From SSC4 sp964443225 (lineage in GTDB: Bacteria; Chloroflexota; Anaerolineae; SSC4; Amarolineaceae): a DNA stretch of 64,000 nucleotides. A program made the translations under genes and the position numbers. Below the pieces are notes generated by a model that had not been told where the DNA came from, made no database searches, and saw nothing but the letters and a program-made list of their open reading frames with translations. Shown in pieces: positions 52,794-62,231 of this stretch (position 1 is its first letter; the number at the start of each line of letters is the position of its first letter). Where the stretch lies: the NCBI GenBank assembly GCA_964443225.1, contig CAYUCC010000016.1:19192-83191 (forward strand). Direction: 5' to 3'.

Positions 52794-53660
52794 ATGAAAC
52801 CCACCAACCGCCCGATCACGTCCCGCGAGTACAAACTGATGCTCAATACCGAACGCTTCCGCGACCGCAGCGCCGGCGCGGGGCTGTTTTGGGAAGTCCT
52901 GTCCTTCCTGGTCAACAACCAGGGCAACGAAGTCATCCCCGGCGGCATTGACCCCGACAAGGACAAAGCCATGCGGCGCACAACCTGGTACCTCGATACG
53001 CCCGGTTACGAGCTGCAGCGCGCCAACGTCACCCTGCGCGTGCGCGAAGAGCCGGACGCCAACAAACGCTTCAAGGTGACGCTCAAGTTCCGTGCCCCCG
53101 ATCGTTACACCGCCGCCGGCAACGATGTGCGATGCACCAAAGAAGTCAAAAAGGACGACCTCAAGTTCGAAGAGGACGTTGTGCCGCCCTTCGCCAGCAA
53201 ATTTGCCTACTCGGTGTCGTTCAAAACCGACGACCAGCCAGCCTTCGATACGATGGCCGACGTGGTGGCGGTGTTCCCAGGCCTGGCCAACTTTGATATC
53301 CCCACCGTGACCCCCATCGTGATTGTCAACGGCTTCAAAGCCCACGAAGTGATGCACTACATCGGGAAACTCAAACTCGACAAGATGCCGTCGCTGCGCG
53401 CCGACGAGCTGCCCGATTTCGTGGTCAAGGTCGCGCTGAGCCACTGGTATTTGCGACCCGATGAGAACGATTACCCACTCGTGACCGAGTTTTCCTTCAG
53501 TTACGATGCGGTCGCGCAAGACAAAGACGACCAGTTGGAGAAGTTCCCACCCACCGTCGTCGCCAGCGCTAACCGTCTGTTTCGCGACGTGCAAAACCAG
53601 GCGGGCTGGCTGGCCCCGTTTGGCTCGACCAAAACCGCATACGTGTTCGAAGTCCTGTAA
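52794..53660 (+). CDS. CYTH-like protein
   Basis: 288 residues. The block RRTTWYLDTPGYELQRANVT, LRVREE and FKVTLKFRAP resembles the tunnel-forming strands of CYTH/triphosphate-tunnel proteins (Y-L-D-T-P, then L-R-V-R-E). The N-terminal motif TSREYKLMLN is the part duplicated in the fragment at 15467. Overall similarity is weak. AAGGAGC ribosome site. It is followed after 44 bp by the glycosidase-like gene. Confidence 0.55.
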   Translation: MKPTNRPITSREYKLMLNTERFRDRSAGAGLFWEVLSFLVNNQGNEVIPGGIDPDKDKAMRRTTWYLDTPGYELQRANVTLRVREEPDANKRFKVTLKFRAPDRYTAAGNDVRCTKEVKKDDLKFEEDVVPPFASKFAYSVSFKTDDQPAFDTMADVVAVFPGLANFDIPTVTPIVIVNGFKAHEVMHYIGKLKLDKMPSLRADELPDFVVKVALSHWYLRPDENDYPLVTEFSFSYDAVAQDKDDQLEKFPPTVVASANRLFRDVQNQAGWLAPFGSTKTAYVFEVL

Positions 53661-53704
53661 GATCACAACGGCGTCATTCACCCACCACCGCAAGGAGCAA
53701 CCCT

Positions 53705-56700
53705 GTGCCATCCAAACTCTCTCTCCACATCCGCGATTATCCCGAAGGTCTCTTCGACCTCGTCGGCCGGATGCAGCCCAGCATCATCAAAGTGTTCGAG
53801 CACGATAGTGAAATGAATATCGACGCCCTGCGCCGTGCCGCCAAACCGCTGGTCATCTACCGCCATTTTACCCAAAACAACGACTTCCAGGCCCACCCGG
53901 CGGCTGACTTCGTGGCCGAATTGGAGCAGCGTGGCACGCTTGGCAAACTGAAGGGCCGCGGGATCCTCTGGGAAGGAATCAACGAACCCGGTATTGGCGA
54001 GGAGGGCAGCGCGGCGGATCGCGCCCGGGCCGGCGCGCTCAACGACTGGTACGTCGAGTTCGCCCAGCTCATGCACACGCGCGGCGAGCGCGTCGCCGGT
54101 TTCTCCTGGTCCACCGGCAACCCCACCGACAACCATCTGCGCTGGATCATCCCGCTGATCAGCCAGGCGGCACAGGCCGTCGATGCCCATGCCTTCCACG
54201 AGTATACCAAACCTCGCTCTCCCACGCCGCGCAGTGACTGGGGGCGCTACCGCCTGTTCGAACGCGCGCTGCCGCCGGAGGCCCGCAAACCGGTGGTGAT
54301 CACCGAGGCCGGCATCGATGACATCGGCGATGCCCATACCAGCGGCTGGATCGCCCAGGGGTTGACCCCGCGCGCCTACGTCGATCTGCTGGCCGGCTAC
54401 GATGCGCTGCTCGGCGAGGACGATTACGTCCTGGGTGCGACCGTCTACACGCTGAAAGACCCAGGCTGGCCCTCGTTCGAGATCGATGGGGAAGCCCTGG
54501 CGACCCTCACTGATCACGTATCCAGCCGGGGCGGTGGTGTGGTTTTGGGCGACACCTGGCCCGCGCTCCGCTTCGACCAGCCCACCGCGCTGGCACCATT
54601 TGCAGGTGTTCGTGGTACCACTGCCGCCGTGCGCATCGTGGATCGATCGGGTGCCGCGGTGCCAGGTGCGGCGGTGCGCCTGGTGGGCGATGCAGCCACC
54701 CTTGGCGCCGATCCACGGGCGGTCACCAACCGCCGCGGACTGGTTACCTGGACCCGCCGCGTCACCGGGTACGATGGCAGCCTGTGGAACGCCTGGCAGC
54801 GCTACGTGGCCCGGGGCGTCGGCGGCATCACCTGGGAAGAATTTCGCCAGGAAGTTGCCCAGTACAACCCATCACTCACCGGAGATGGCGAGCGGCTGCA
54901 GGCCAACACCACCTACTATCTGCCGGAGAACCGTGTCTATGCCGACACGCGCGGCAGCATGCCAGCGGTCGTATGGGACCGGGAAATCAGTGGATTCAGC
55001 GGCAGCTTGTGGGACTGCTGGCAGCAGTGCGTGCAGGGCAAAGTCGTCGGCCTGCGCTGGGTCGAGTTCAAGACGGCGATGCTCGCCCATAACCCGGGAC
55101 TGGCCGGCAGCCAGGGCCGCTTGCAGGCTGGGGGCACGTACGTGCTGCCACGCAACGAGGGTCCCGAGGAGTACGTGCGCGTAACATTCAGCCAATACGA
55201 CGGGCGTGCGGTATTCGACGAACTGCAGCCTGGCAGATACCGCATCGAGGTAGCGGCCGCCGATTACCAGCCGGTGCAGCAGATGGTGGTGATCGACGGC
55301 GTGACGACGCTAACGATCACGCTGGAACCGAGCACCACCCTTCTCAACCAGGTGACGGGCGGGTTGGCCGTGCCGGGTTCCGACTTTGTGGGCACCGCCG
55401 ACCAACACTTTGCGGTAAACGGCCGCAAGTTCCGTTTCATCGGCGTCAACCTGCGCGGCCTGGTGCACTACGGCCTCTCCGATCCGGTGCGCGAGGCCAA
55501 CGCGGCCGATCAGCTGCGTGCGGCCCGTGACATGGGGGCCAGGGTCGTGCGCATCTTTTTGCCCCACGCCCAGGTGTCGGCCGAAGAAACCCGCAGCCGG
55601 CTGATCGGCCTGCTGAAGATGATGGAAGAGCGCTTCAACGACATGTATCTAATCGTTGCCCTGTGCAATCTCTACGGCAACGTCGATTTTCGCATCCCGG
55701 GCGACAAACGCGACGATGGCGGCGGGTTCTACACGCACAAGCCGATCGGTGATAACAAGGAACTGCTCGACATCAACTGGTTCCGCGAGGGCTTTCGGAT
55801 CAACTATCTACCCTTCGTGCGCACCATCGTGCAGGACGAGTTCATTCGCAACAGCCCGCGTATCATGGCCTACAACATCGGTAACGAGCTGAAGGCCGAA
55901 TCCCGTGGCGAGACCTTCAACATCGGTCACCCCGATCTGCTGGTCGACTTCATGCACACGATGGCCCGTCAGATACGCCAGCTCGACGGCGGCAATCACC
56001 TGATCACGACCGGTATGATCAGCACCCGTCATGTGCACATGGCCGGCAACACCGCCCTGCGCATGCGGTTGTACGGCATCCCGGAGCTGGACTTCATCAC
56101 CAACCATTCGTACCACGGCGACGACCGGCCCGAGACCGATACCGACCAGGAGAACGAGGCCCCAAGTCAGGAAGATGACAGCGATCTGGTCGGCCCGTTG
56201 GGCAAACCGCTGCTGATCGAAGAGGCCGGCTTCAAACCCACCGATAGTCGCCCGGACCGCAGCGACTGGGTCGCCAGGGAGCTGCGGGTGCTGGTCGACC
56301 AGAAACAGGCCGGTGGCTACATGCCCTGGGGCTTCATGAAGGGCTTCGACAACAAGGATGGCGATAAAGAACTGGGCCTGGACGACGTCTTCCATGGCCA
56401 CGACTGGCAGCCGCTGAACAACCTGTTCGGCGAGCGCGCCCGCGTATTGGCCAACGACTCGGCTGAGGTCAAGCCGCCGGCCAGCGGTTTCAGCGTGGGC
56501 CAGGTCGTCTTTACACGCGGCGCCACCAACCTGCGGCGGGATCCGGGATTGAATGCCGTCGTCGAACTGGAACTGCCCGATCGGGCACGCGTCAGCGTAA
56601 CAGGACCCGCACAACCACGTGATGGCCTGGCCTGGTGGCCGGTGCGCGTCACGCTGGCCGCCGGTCCCAAAGATGGCTGGATCGCCCACCCCGCTCCCAG

Positions 56701-56728
56701 TGGCGCGGCCAAACTGAGTGCGAATTGA
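53705..56728 (+). CDS. tandem glycoside-hydrolase-like protein with SH3b
   Basis: 1007 residues from GTG. First TIM-barrel-like unit (1-~275) with the acid/base-type Glu94 in GINEPG and nucleophile-type Glu201 in VITEAGID. Middle: a carboxypeptidase-regulatory-like segment interrupted by two related repeats (GYDGSLWNAWQRYVARGVGG and GFSGSLWDCWQQCVQGKVVG). Second TIM-barrel-like unit (~555-910) with NIGNELKAES and LLIEEAGFKP. C-terminal SH3b-like tail (ATNLRRDPGLNAVVELELP). No signal peptide was seen, unusual for polysaccharide enzymes. Substrate not inferred. Confidence 0.75.
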   Translation: MPSKLSLHIRDYPEGLFDLVGRMQPSIIKVFEHDSEMNIDALRRAAKPLVIYRHFTQNNDFQAHPAADFVAELEQRGTLGKLKGRGILWEGINEPGIGEEGSAADRARAGALNDWYVEFAQLMHTRGERVAGFSWSTGNPTDNHLRWIIPLISQAAQAVDAHAFHEYTKPRSPTPRSDWGRYRLFERALPPEARKPVVITEAGIDDIGDAHTSGWIAQGLTPRAYVDLLAGYDALLGEDDYVLGATVYTLKDPGWPSFEIDGEALATLTDHVSSRGGGVVLGDTWPALRFDQPTALAPFAGVRGTTAAVRIVDRSGAAVPGAAVRLVGDAATLGADPRAVTNRRGLVTWTRRVTGYDGSLWNAWQRYVARGVGGITWEEFRQEVAQYNPSLTGDGERLQANTTYYLPENRVYADTRGSMPAVVWDREISGFSGSLWDCWQQCVQGKVVGLRWVEFKTAMLAHNPGLAGSQGRLQAGGTYVLPRNEGPEEYVRVTFSQYDGRAVFDELQPGRYRIEVAAADYQPVQQMVVIDGVTTLTITLEPSTTLLNQVTGGLAVPGSDFVGTADQHFAVNGRKFRFIGVNLRGLVHYGLSDPVREANAADQLRAARDMGARVVRIFLPHAQVSAEETRSRLIGLLKMMEERFNDMYLIVALCNLYGNVDFRIPGDKRDDGGGFYTHKPIGDNKELLDINWFREGFRINYLPFVRTIVQDEFIRNSPRIMAYNIGNELKAESRGETFNIGHPDLLVDFMHTMARQIRQLDGGNHLITTGMISTRHVHMAGNTALRMRLYGIPELDFITNHSYHGDDRPETDTDQENEAPSQEDDSDLVGPLGKPLLIEEAGFKPTDSRPDRSDWVARELRVLVDQKQAGGYMPWGFMKGFDNKDGDKELGLDDVFHGHDWQPLNNLFGERARVLANDSAEVKPPASGFSVGQVVFTRGATNLRRDPGLNAVVELELPDRARVSVTGPAQPRDGLAWWPVRVTLAAGPKDGWIAHPAPSGAAKLSAN

Positions 56729-56796
56729 GTCTTGGTGACTTTGGCGTTGCGCACACTTTGCACTATACTGCGATTGTCTTGATCCAGGAGGAACGG

Positions 56797-57597
56797 ATGG
56801 CCGACAGACGGCGTTTGTTGTGCGTATTTGCCCACCCCGACGACGAGTCGCTGGGCACGGGTGGCATGTTGGCCAAATACGCCGCCGAGGGGGTCGAGAT
56901 TACGCTGGTGACCGCGACGCGCGGCGAGTACGGTTGGGGTGGGGTGCCTGCGGTCAATCCCGGGCCACAGGCGATGGGCCGGATTCGCGAGGCCGAATTA
57001 CGCGCGGCCGCCGCCACCCTCGGCCTGCACGAGGTCGCCTTCCTCGACTACATCGACGGCCAGCTCGACCAGGCCGAGCCGCGTGAAGCGATTGCGCGCA
57101 TCGTGGCCCACGTCCGGCGCGTGCGTCCCCACGTCGTCGTGACCTTTCCACCCGATGGCATCTACGGTCACCCCGATCACATCGCCATTTCGCAGTTCAC
57201 ATCGGCCGCGCTGGTGTGCGCGGCCGATGCGAGTTACGACGTGCCCGGTGGACTGGCCGCTTACCGCGTGCCCAAATTCTACTACGCTGTCGACAGCCAG
57301 TGGCTGGTCGATACCGTCGAGGGGGCGATGGGTCGCATCACCATGACCGTGGACGGGGTCGCGCGCCAGCACACCGGCTGGCCCGACTGGGCCATCACCA
57401 CCCGTGTCGACGCCACCGCCCACTGGCACACCGCCTTCCAGGCAGTATTGTGCCACCAGACCCAGGTGCAGGGCATCGTCGAGGCCCTGGCCAACGTGCC
57501 CGACGACGTGCAGGCGCGGCTCTGGGGTTCACAGGCTCTGTACCGGGTGTACAGCCTGGTCAACGGCGGGCGGCAGGTGGAGGATGATGTATTTTAG
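56797..57597 (+). CDS. PIG-L family deacetylase
   Basis: 266 residues. AHPDDESLGTGG (metal-binding H-P-D-D at 13-16) and YGHPDH with a second metal His are diagnostic of zinc-dependent N-acetylglucosamine-type deacetylases (MshB/BshB/PIG-L). AGGAGG at 56786-56791 precedes the ATG. Substrate could be a GlcNAc conjugate; not visible. Confidence 0.92.
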   Translation: MADRRRLLCVFAHPDDESLGTGGMLAKYAAEGVEITLVTATRGEYGWGGVPAVNPGPQAMGRIREAELRAAAATLGLHEVAFLDYIDGQLDQAEPREAIARIVAHVRRVRPHVVVTFPPDGIYGHPDHIAISQFTSAALVCAADASYDVPGGLAAYRVPKFYYAVDSQWLVDTVEGAMGRITMTVDGVARQHTGWPDWAITTRVDATAHWHTAFQAVLCHQTQVQGIVEALANVPDDVQARLWGSQALYRVYSLVNGGRQVEDDVF

Positions 57598-57650
57598 ATT
57601 TTGGATTTTGGATTTTGGATTGGACGTTCGATTTTGGATTTTGGATTAGG
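57598..57650. repeat. TTTTGGA repeat, copy 1
   Basis: Tandem TTTTGGA heptamers around a GGACGTTCGATT core. The same pattern with the same core recurs at 62136-62217. Confidence 0.75.
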
Positions 57651-57930
57651 TCACCATGTCCACGATTTCGCCGTCGTGCCATTCTGGGTCCGAGGTCAGC
57701 AGGGCGCGCAGCTGCATGAAACGTTCGTTTTGTTCGGGGCTGTGGGCGTTGGCCCAATAGGCCTCGCGGCTCTCGAAGACCGCCACCAGGTAGACGACGC
57801 TGGGGTCGGCATCCATCTGGTAGACGTAGCGCGCCAACTGGCCCGGCGCCACACCCATCTGTTGACCAATAGCCTTCAGCTCGTCGAGCTGGCTGGGGTC
57901 GATCGTGATTTTCGCAATGGTACCGTACAT
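57646..57930 (-). CDS. antibiotic-biosynthesis-monooxygenase-like protein
   Basis: 94 residues: YGTIAKITIDPSQLDELKAI, then YVYQMDADPSVVYLVAVFES and EQNERFMQLRALL. This is the ABM/dimeric ferredoxin-like fold. AGGAGG before the ATG. Twenty bp downstream of the SnoaL-like gene, probably one operon. Confidence 0.8.
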   Translation of the reverse strand: MYGTIAKITIDPSQLDELKAIGQQMGVAPGQLARYVYQMDADPSVVYLVAVFESREAYWANAHSPEQNERFMQLRALLTSDPEWHDGEIVDMVT

Positions 57931-57950
57931 TGTTGCCTCCTAAAGGTTTG

Positions 57951-58382
57951 TCAAGCCGGCGAAACAATTCCCAGCTGCTGTAACATGCCCAGCATGTCCC
58001 AATTCACGCGCGATGCGACCATCTTGCCGTCGAAATAGCGCTCGATACTGATCCCCGTCACAACGGCCGGCCGGCCGGTTGGACCGATCCCACCCGGCAG
58101 CGGACCGGAATGGGTCCCCCGCGCCGTCCAGCGGGTGACGACCTGGGTGCCCTCGGCGAATTGATCTTCGAGGGTAAACTGGAGGTCGGGAAACGCCGTG
58201 CGGTAGGTGGTCACGAGCGCACGGGTGCCTTCAGGGCCGCGCGGCCAGCCGCCGGGTGGTGCATAAGGGTCGATGTTCACGTAGTCGGGGCTGCAGATTT
58301 CATCGGCCAACGCCAGTTGGCCCTGATTGAAGATATCCTCGTACCAGCGGCGCGAGGCAGTTTTGTTGGCGTCGTTTGACAT
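57951..58382 (-). CDS. SnoaL-like ester cyclase family protein
   Basis: 143 residues: RRWYEDIFNQGQLALADEIC, SPDYVNIDP, TYRTAFPDLQFTLEDQFAEG and VVTRWTARGTHSGPLPG, typical of SnoaL/NTF2-like cyclase relatives. AAGGAGA precedes the ATG. Substrate unknown. Confidence 0.85.
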   Translation of the reverse strand: MSNDANKTASRRWYEDIFNQGQLALADEICSPDYVNIDPYAPPGGWPRGPEGTRALVTTYRTAFPDLQFTLEDQFAEGTQVVTRWTARGTHSGPLPGGIGPTGRPAVVTGISIERYFDGKMVASRVNWDMLGMLQQLGIVSPA

Positions 58383-58562
58383 CGTGATCTCCTTTCGGGA
58401 TGGTTGATCGGTTTCACCACAGCAGGTACGGTCCGGCCATTGTCTCGGCCATGGACACCAGCGCTGCCTGCTGCCGAATCGATCATATCACGATGGGCAA
58501 TTCACCCGCCAGCCCAATTTCTGCTCACACGTTGTTCATTTTTGGGAACGGCTCAACCAACC

Positions 58563-59405
58563 TTACCGGCGCACTGTACCCACGCCAATCACGCCCTGTC
58601 CCGCATGTGCCACCAGCACGGCACCGATGTCGGTCAGCATGATCTGTTCGCGCGGAAATGCCAGGCCCTCGGCCAGGGCATCGGCCACCAGGTTGGCATC
58701 GTCCGGGCAGCGCGTATGGGCCACCACCACCTGCTCGACGGGAGCCGTCGCCACACCGTCTTCGATCACGCGTTTGATCGCACCGCGCCGTCCGCGGGCC
58801 GGCCCCACCAGCGCAAACCGCCCATCCTCGGTGATGGTCAAAACACCGCGCACGTTGAGCACCTGGCCCAAACGGGCCAACACCGGCATCAGTGTGTCCA
58901 GGCGACCGCCGCGTTTCACCTGTTCCAGTGATTCGAAAAAGAAGCGCACCATCAGACGCTGCCGCAGATCGCGAACGGCGGCGACAACCGTCGCGCGGTC
59001 TGCCCCCGCGGCGGCCAGGCGGGCCGCCTCCCAGACCTGTAAACCGTATCCCATCGAAATCGAACAGCCATCGATGACCTCGACGCGGTCCGGGTAAGCC
59101 TGCGCGGCCGCCCAGGCGCTGTTGTAGGTGACGCTGTACGCACCGGTCAAAGTGATGCAGACCACCTCATACCCCGCGGCGATCAACGTGCCAAACAGTT
59201 CCTCGTAGGGGCCAATGGGCGGACCCGACGTGTCGCACGGCAGGCCTTGTTCGACCCGCGCCCACAGCTCCTCACGCGTCGCGGCGCTGTCCAGCGCGAT
59301 CCGCTGGCCAAAACGCAGGACCAGCGGCACGAGGTGTATGTCGTACTGCTCGACCAATGCCGACGGCAGGTCACAGCCGCTGTCGCTGACGATTTTGACT
59401 GACAT
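58563..59405 (-). CDS. DegV family fatty-acid-binding protein
   Basis: 280 residues. VKIVSDSGCDLPSALVEQYD and VPLVLRFG open the DegV fold; DTSGPPIGPYEELF carries the T/S-S-x-P motif that contacts the lipid head group. The long ORF extension upstream is discarded because the fold begins at MSVKIV. In firmicutes DegV/FakB proteins bind fatty acids for phosphorylation by FakA; no fakA is in this window. Confidence 0.88.
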   Translation of the reverse strand: MSVKIVSDSGCDLPSALVEQYDIHLVPLVLRFGQRIALDSAATREELWARVEQGLPCDTSGPPIGPYEELFGTLIAAGYEVVCITLTGAYSVTYNSAWAAAQAYPDRVEVIDGCSISMGYGLQVWEAARLAAAGADRATVVAAVRDLRQRLMVRFFFESLEQVKRGGRLDTLMPVLARLGQVLNVRGVLTITEDGRFALVGPARGRRGAIKRVIEDGVATAPVEQVVVAHTRCPDDANLVADALAEGLAFPREQIMLTDIGAVLVAHAGQGVIGVGTVRR

Positions 59406-59477
59406 GGTATATGTGTCTCCTACTGCATCCATGGCCGCCGCCTGGACCGCCGCCTGGACCTCAAGGCCCATGCTCAC

Positions 59478-59573
59478 AGCTGAAGTCGGCTGAAGCCGAC
59501 TCTCCAGTCCGCTTTAGCGGACTTCAGCTATAAGCCTGGCGCTTGAGCGCCAGGCGGGCGTCTGAACGCCAGG
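59478..59573. repeat. palindromic repeat cluster
   Basis: Three consecutive palindromes: AGTCGGCTGAAGCCGACT, AGTCCGCTTTAGCGGACT and GCCTGGCGCTTGAGCGCCAG. They are related in style to the 68-bp array. The cluster ends next to the sbcC stop and could serve as terminator for both convergent or adjacent minus-strand genes. Confidence 0.75.
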
Positions 59574-59574
59574 C

Positions 59575-62127
59575 TCACCCAAACGCATACATCGACCCCG
59601 CCGGCCCCTTGGTCACGTTGATCCGCACCGGGAACTGATCCTTCAGCTCCTCGATGTGCGTCACCACCAGGATGCGCTCGAAATCCTGCTGGATGGCCGT
59701 AATCGATTCGACCAGGCGGTCCCGTCCGGTGGCGTCCTGGGTACCAAACCCTTCGTCGATGATCAGGGTCTGCAGGCGTGCCCCCGCCCGCCGTGCCAGC
59801 AGTTTGCTCAGGGCAATACGAATGGCAAAGTTGGTGCGGAACGCCTCGCCACCACTGAGCAGTTCGTACGCACGCACGCCCAACTCGTCCTTGATATTGA
59901 TGTCGAGCGTCTCGATGGCGCCGCCTTTGCGCGTTTCGCGCTGTGTCTCCAACGACACCGACATACGCTGGCTGGTCATGCGGCCCAACAGGTGATTGGC
60001 CTCTTCTTCGATTTCGGGAATCGCCGCTTCGATGATCATCGCCGGCACGCCCTTTTTGCCAAAAGCCACCCGCAGCTCCTCGTAGAGGGTGCGCTCATCG
60101 ACCCGCTGTTGGCGCTGTGCCAGCAGCCCCTCCTGCTGACCGGTCAGCTGGCGGCAGGTGTCGATGCGCTGGCGTGCCCCGCCCAACTCAAGCTGGGCGC
60201 GTTCCAGCCGCGTCTCCAGCGTACGCGCCTCGATGGTTTGGGCTGCCAACGCAGCCCGCAGCGCCGGCAGCTCGGCCACCGCCGTCCGCAGGGCCGCCGC
60301 CCGTTCCCGATCCTGGGCCACGGTCTGCTGCCAGCGCGCCAGGCGTTCGACGAGGGCATCGATCTGGCGCTGCCGCGGCGTTTGCTCGTCCAGGGCGCGG
60401 CGCAGGTCACGCTGGCGTTCATCCCACACCGCGAGCTCGGAAACCTGCTGCCGCAGAGCGGTGTGCGCACCTGCATCGTAGGCGAGATCCTGCCGTTCCG
60501 CCAACACCGTCGCCAGCTCGGCCTGCTGCACCTCGGCGTAGTTTTGTCGCTCGAGCCGAGCCTGCAGCTGAACCAGGTTGGCCTGCAGCGCCTCCACCGA
60601 CGCGCGGGCAAGCTCCGTATCGTGCAGCCCCTGCTCGGCCTGCGCTTCCTGGCGCTGCCACGTTGCCCGCGCCCGCAGCACCTGGTCGAGGCCGGCCGCC
60701 TCTTGTTCGAGCTGGTGCGTCACCTCGTCCAGGCGGGTGATTTCGATCTGGTTGGTGCGGAACTGGTCACCCATGGTTTTGCCCTCCTGCTGAAAATCGG
60801 CCAGGAGGCGGGCATGGTCGTGTGTGCTGAGCGGTTGGCGGCACAGGGGACAGGCGGCCGTCGCGGCACCCAGGTCGTCGAGGCGATCTTTGAGGTCCGC
60901 CATGGCTGTCTTGAGCTGGCGGTTCGTTTCGTGCAGGGCGGCCCGCTGTTCTGCCGCCTGTCTCAATTCGTCCTGGGCCATGGCGCGGCGTGCGTCGGCG
61001 GTCGCGATCTGTTCCAGCTGCGCCTGGGCCTGCCGGAGTTTGTCGTGCAGCTCACTCGCACGATTTGCACGTGCCTGCGCTTCTTTCGACTGCACGTGCA
61101 GCAGCCGCTGTTCAGTCACCAGTTCGTTACGCGCGGCAGCCACCTGGGTTTCGAGCTGGCTGCTCCGGGCCTCGAGTTGAGCGTGACGCAGCGCCCGTTC
61201 CTGCCACGTCGCGTCTTGCGCACGCGCCGCCTGCCAGGCCGCGTAACCGGCTTCGATGGCCGCTTGCTGCGCCAGCAGTGCCTGGTCGGCCGCCTGCTGA
61301 GCGCGCTGCGCCGCCAGGTCGGTCTCGCTGTCGGCGATGTCGGTTTCGACCTGGCCAAGGCGACGCTGCAGGTCGTCCAGCTCACGCTGCGCGGCCTGCA
61401 GCTCCTGCTGCTGGCGTTGGCTGGCCTGCAGAGCATTCTCTGCGCTGCGAAGACGTGTCGACAGGTCGATCACCTCGTCCTGGGCGCGCTGTGCGGCCAG
61501 CTCGTAGTCGGGCAGACGTGCAACCTCCGCAGCCACCTCGGCCAGGCGCGCCTCGACCGCAGCCAGGGCACGATCGGTCTCTTTGATGCGTTCTTTCGCC
61601 CGTTCTTCGTAATCGTCGTAATCTTCGAGTCCCAGAATCTGGCTGAGCAGCGCCTTACGATCGGCCGGCGCCATCGTGGTGAATGCGTCGGCTTTGCCCT
61701 GCTGGATGTACGCTGAGTTGACGAACGTGTCGTAATCCATGCGCAGCAGCTTGATGATCCGCTCCTGGGTGGTCCGCAGGCTGTTTTCGGTCAGCGGACG
61801 GAAAGACTCGGCGGCCTGGATCTGGAGCTCGAGCACACTCTGCCCACGACCGCGGCTCTCGCGTTTGCGCAGCACACGGTAGACGTTGCGATCGAGCTCG
61901 AATTCGAACTCCACTTCCATCGCACTGGCCCCCTGACGGATCAACTCGTTGTCCGAGCGGGCGCGCGCCTGTCCCCACAGGGCCCAGGTGATGGCGTCCA
62001 GCAGGGCCGATTTACCGTGCCCGTTGTCACCCGCCAGGCAGGCCAGGTGAATCCCGCGAAAATCGAGCGGGGGTACGTCGGCGCCGTAGGACATGAAATT
62101 GTGGAGGCGTAGTTTGATCGGAATCAT
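59575..62127 (-). CDS. sbcC: SbcC-type SMC-like exonuclease subunit
   Basis: 850 residues. Walker A GDNGHGKSALL at ~33-43, long coiled coils, zinc hook CPLC at 426-429, ABC signature LLSGGEAFRTNFAIRIALS near 750, Walker B LQTLIIDEGFGTQD near 785, and D-loop/H-loop VVTHIEELKD. This is the Rad50/SbcC ATPase that with SbcD cleaves hairpins and DNA ends. The sbcD gene is not in the window. It begins 104 bp from the divergent gene at 62232. Confidence 0.93.
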   Translation of the reverse strand: MIPIKLRLHNFMSYGADVPPLDFRGIHLACLAGDNGHGKSALLDAITWALWGQARARSDNELIRQGASAMEVEFEFELDRNVYRVLRKRESRGRGQSVLELQIQAAESFRPLTENSLRTTQERIIKLLRMDYDTFVNSAYIQQGKADAFTTMAPADRKALLSQILGLEDYDDYEERAKERIKETDRALAAVEARLAEVAAEVARLPDYELAAQRAQDEVIDLSTRLRSAENALQASQRQQQELQAAQRELDDLQRRLGQVETDIADSETDLAAQRAQQAADQALLAQQAAIEAGYAAWQAARAQDATWQERALRHAQLEARSSQLETQVAAARNELVTEQRLLHVQSKEAQARANRASELHDKLRQAQAQLEQIATADARRAMAQDELRQAAEQRAALHETNRQLKTAMADLKDRLDDLGAATAACPLCRQPLSTHDHARLLADFQQEGKTMGDQFRTNQIEITRLDEVTHQLEQEAAGLDQVLRARATWQRQEAQAEQGLHDTELARASVEALQANLVQLQARLERQNYAEVQQAELATVLAERQDLAYDAGAHTALRQQVSELAVWDERQRDLRRALDEQTPRQRQIDALVERLARWQQTVAQDRERAAALRTAVAELPALRAALAAQTIEARTLETRLERAQLELGGARQRIDTCRQLTGQQEGLLAQRQQRVDERTLYEELRVAFGKKGVPAMIIEAAIPEIEEEANHLLGRMTSQRMSVSLETQRETRKGGAIETLDINIKDELGVRAYELLSGGEAFRTNFAIRIALSKLLARRAGARLQTLIIDEGFGTQDATGRDRLVESITAIQQDFERILVVTHIEELKDQFPVRINVTKGPAGSMYAFG

Positions 62128-62135
62128 GGTATAAT

Positions 62136-62217
62136 CATTTTGGATTTTGGATTTTGGATTTTGATTTTGGTGGATTGGACGTTCGATTTTGGATTTTGGA
62201 TTTTGGATTTTGGATGG
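62136..62217. repeat. TTTTGGA repeat, copy 2
   Basis: Heptamer-type TTTTGGA repeats around a GGACGTTCGATT core, as at 57598-57650, located between the divergent sbcC and 62232 genes. Confidence 0.75.
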
Positions 62218-62231
62218 GGGTGAGCACCGGT

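Noticed and set aside
59656..61716. 686-codon plus-strand frame opposite sbcC
   Set aside because: It is antisense to a fully conserved SbcC protein, low-complexity and without family motifs; a high-GC shadow frame.
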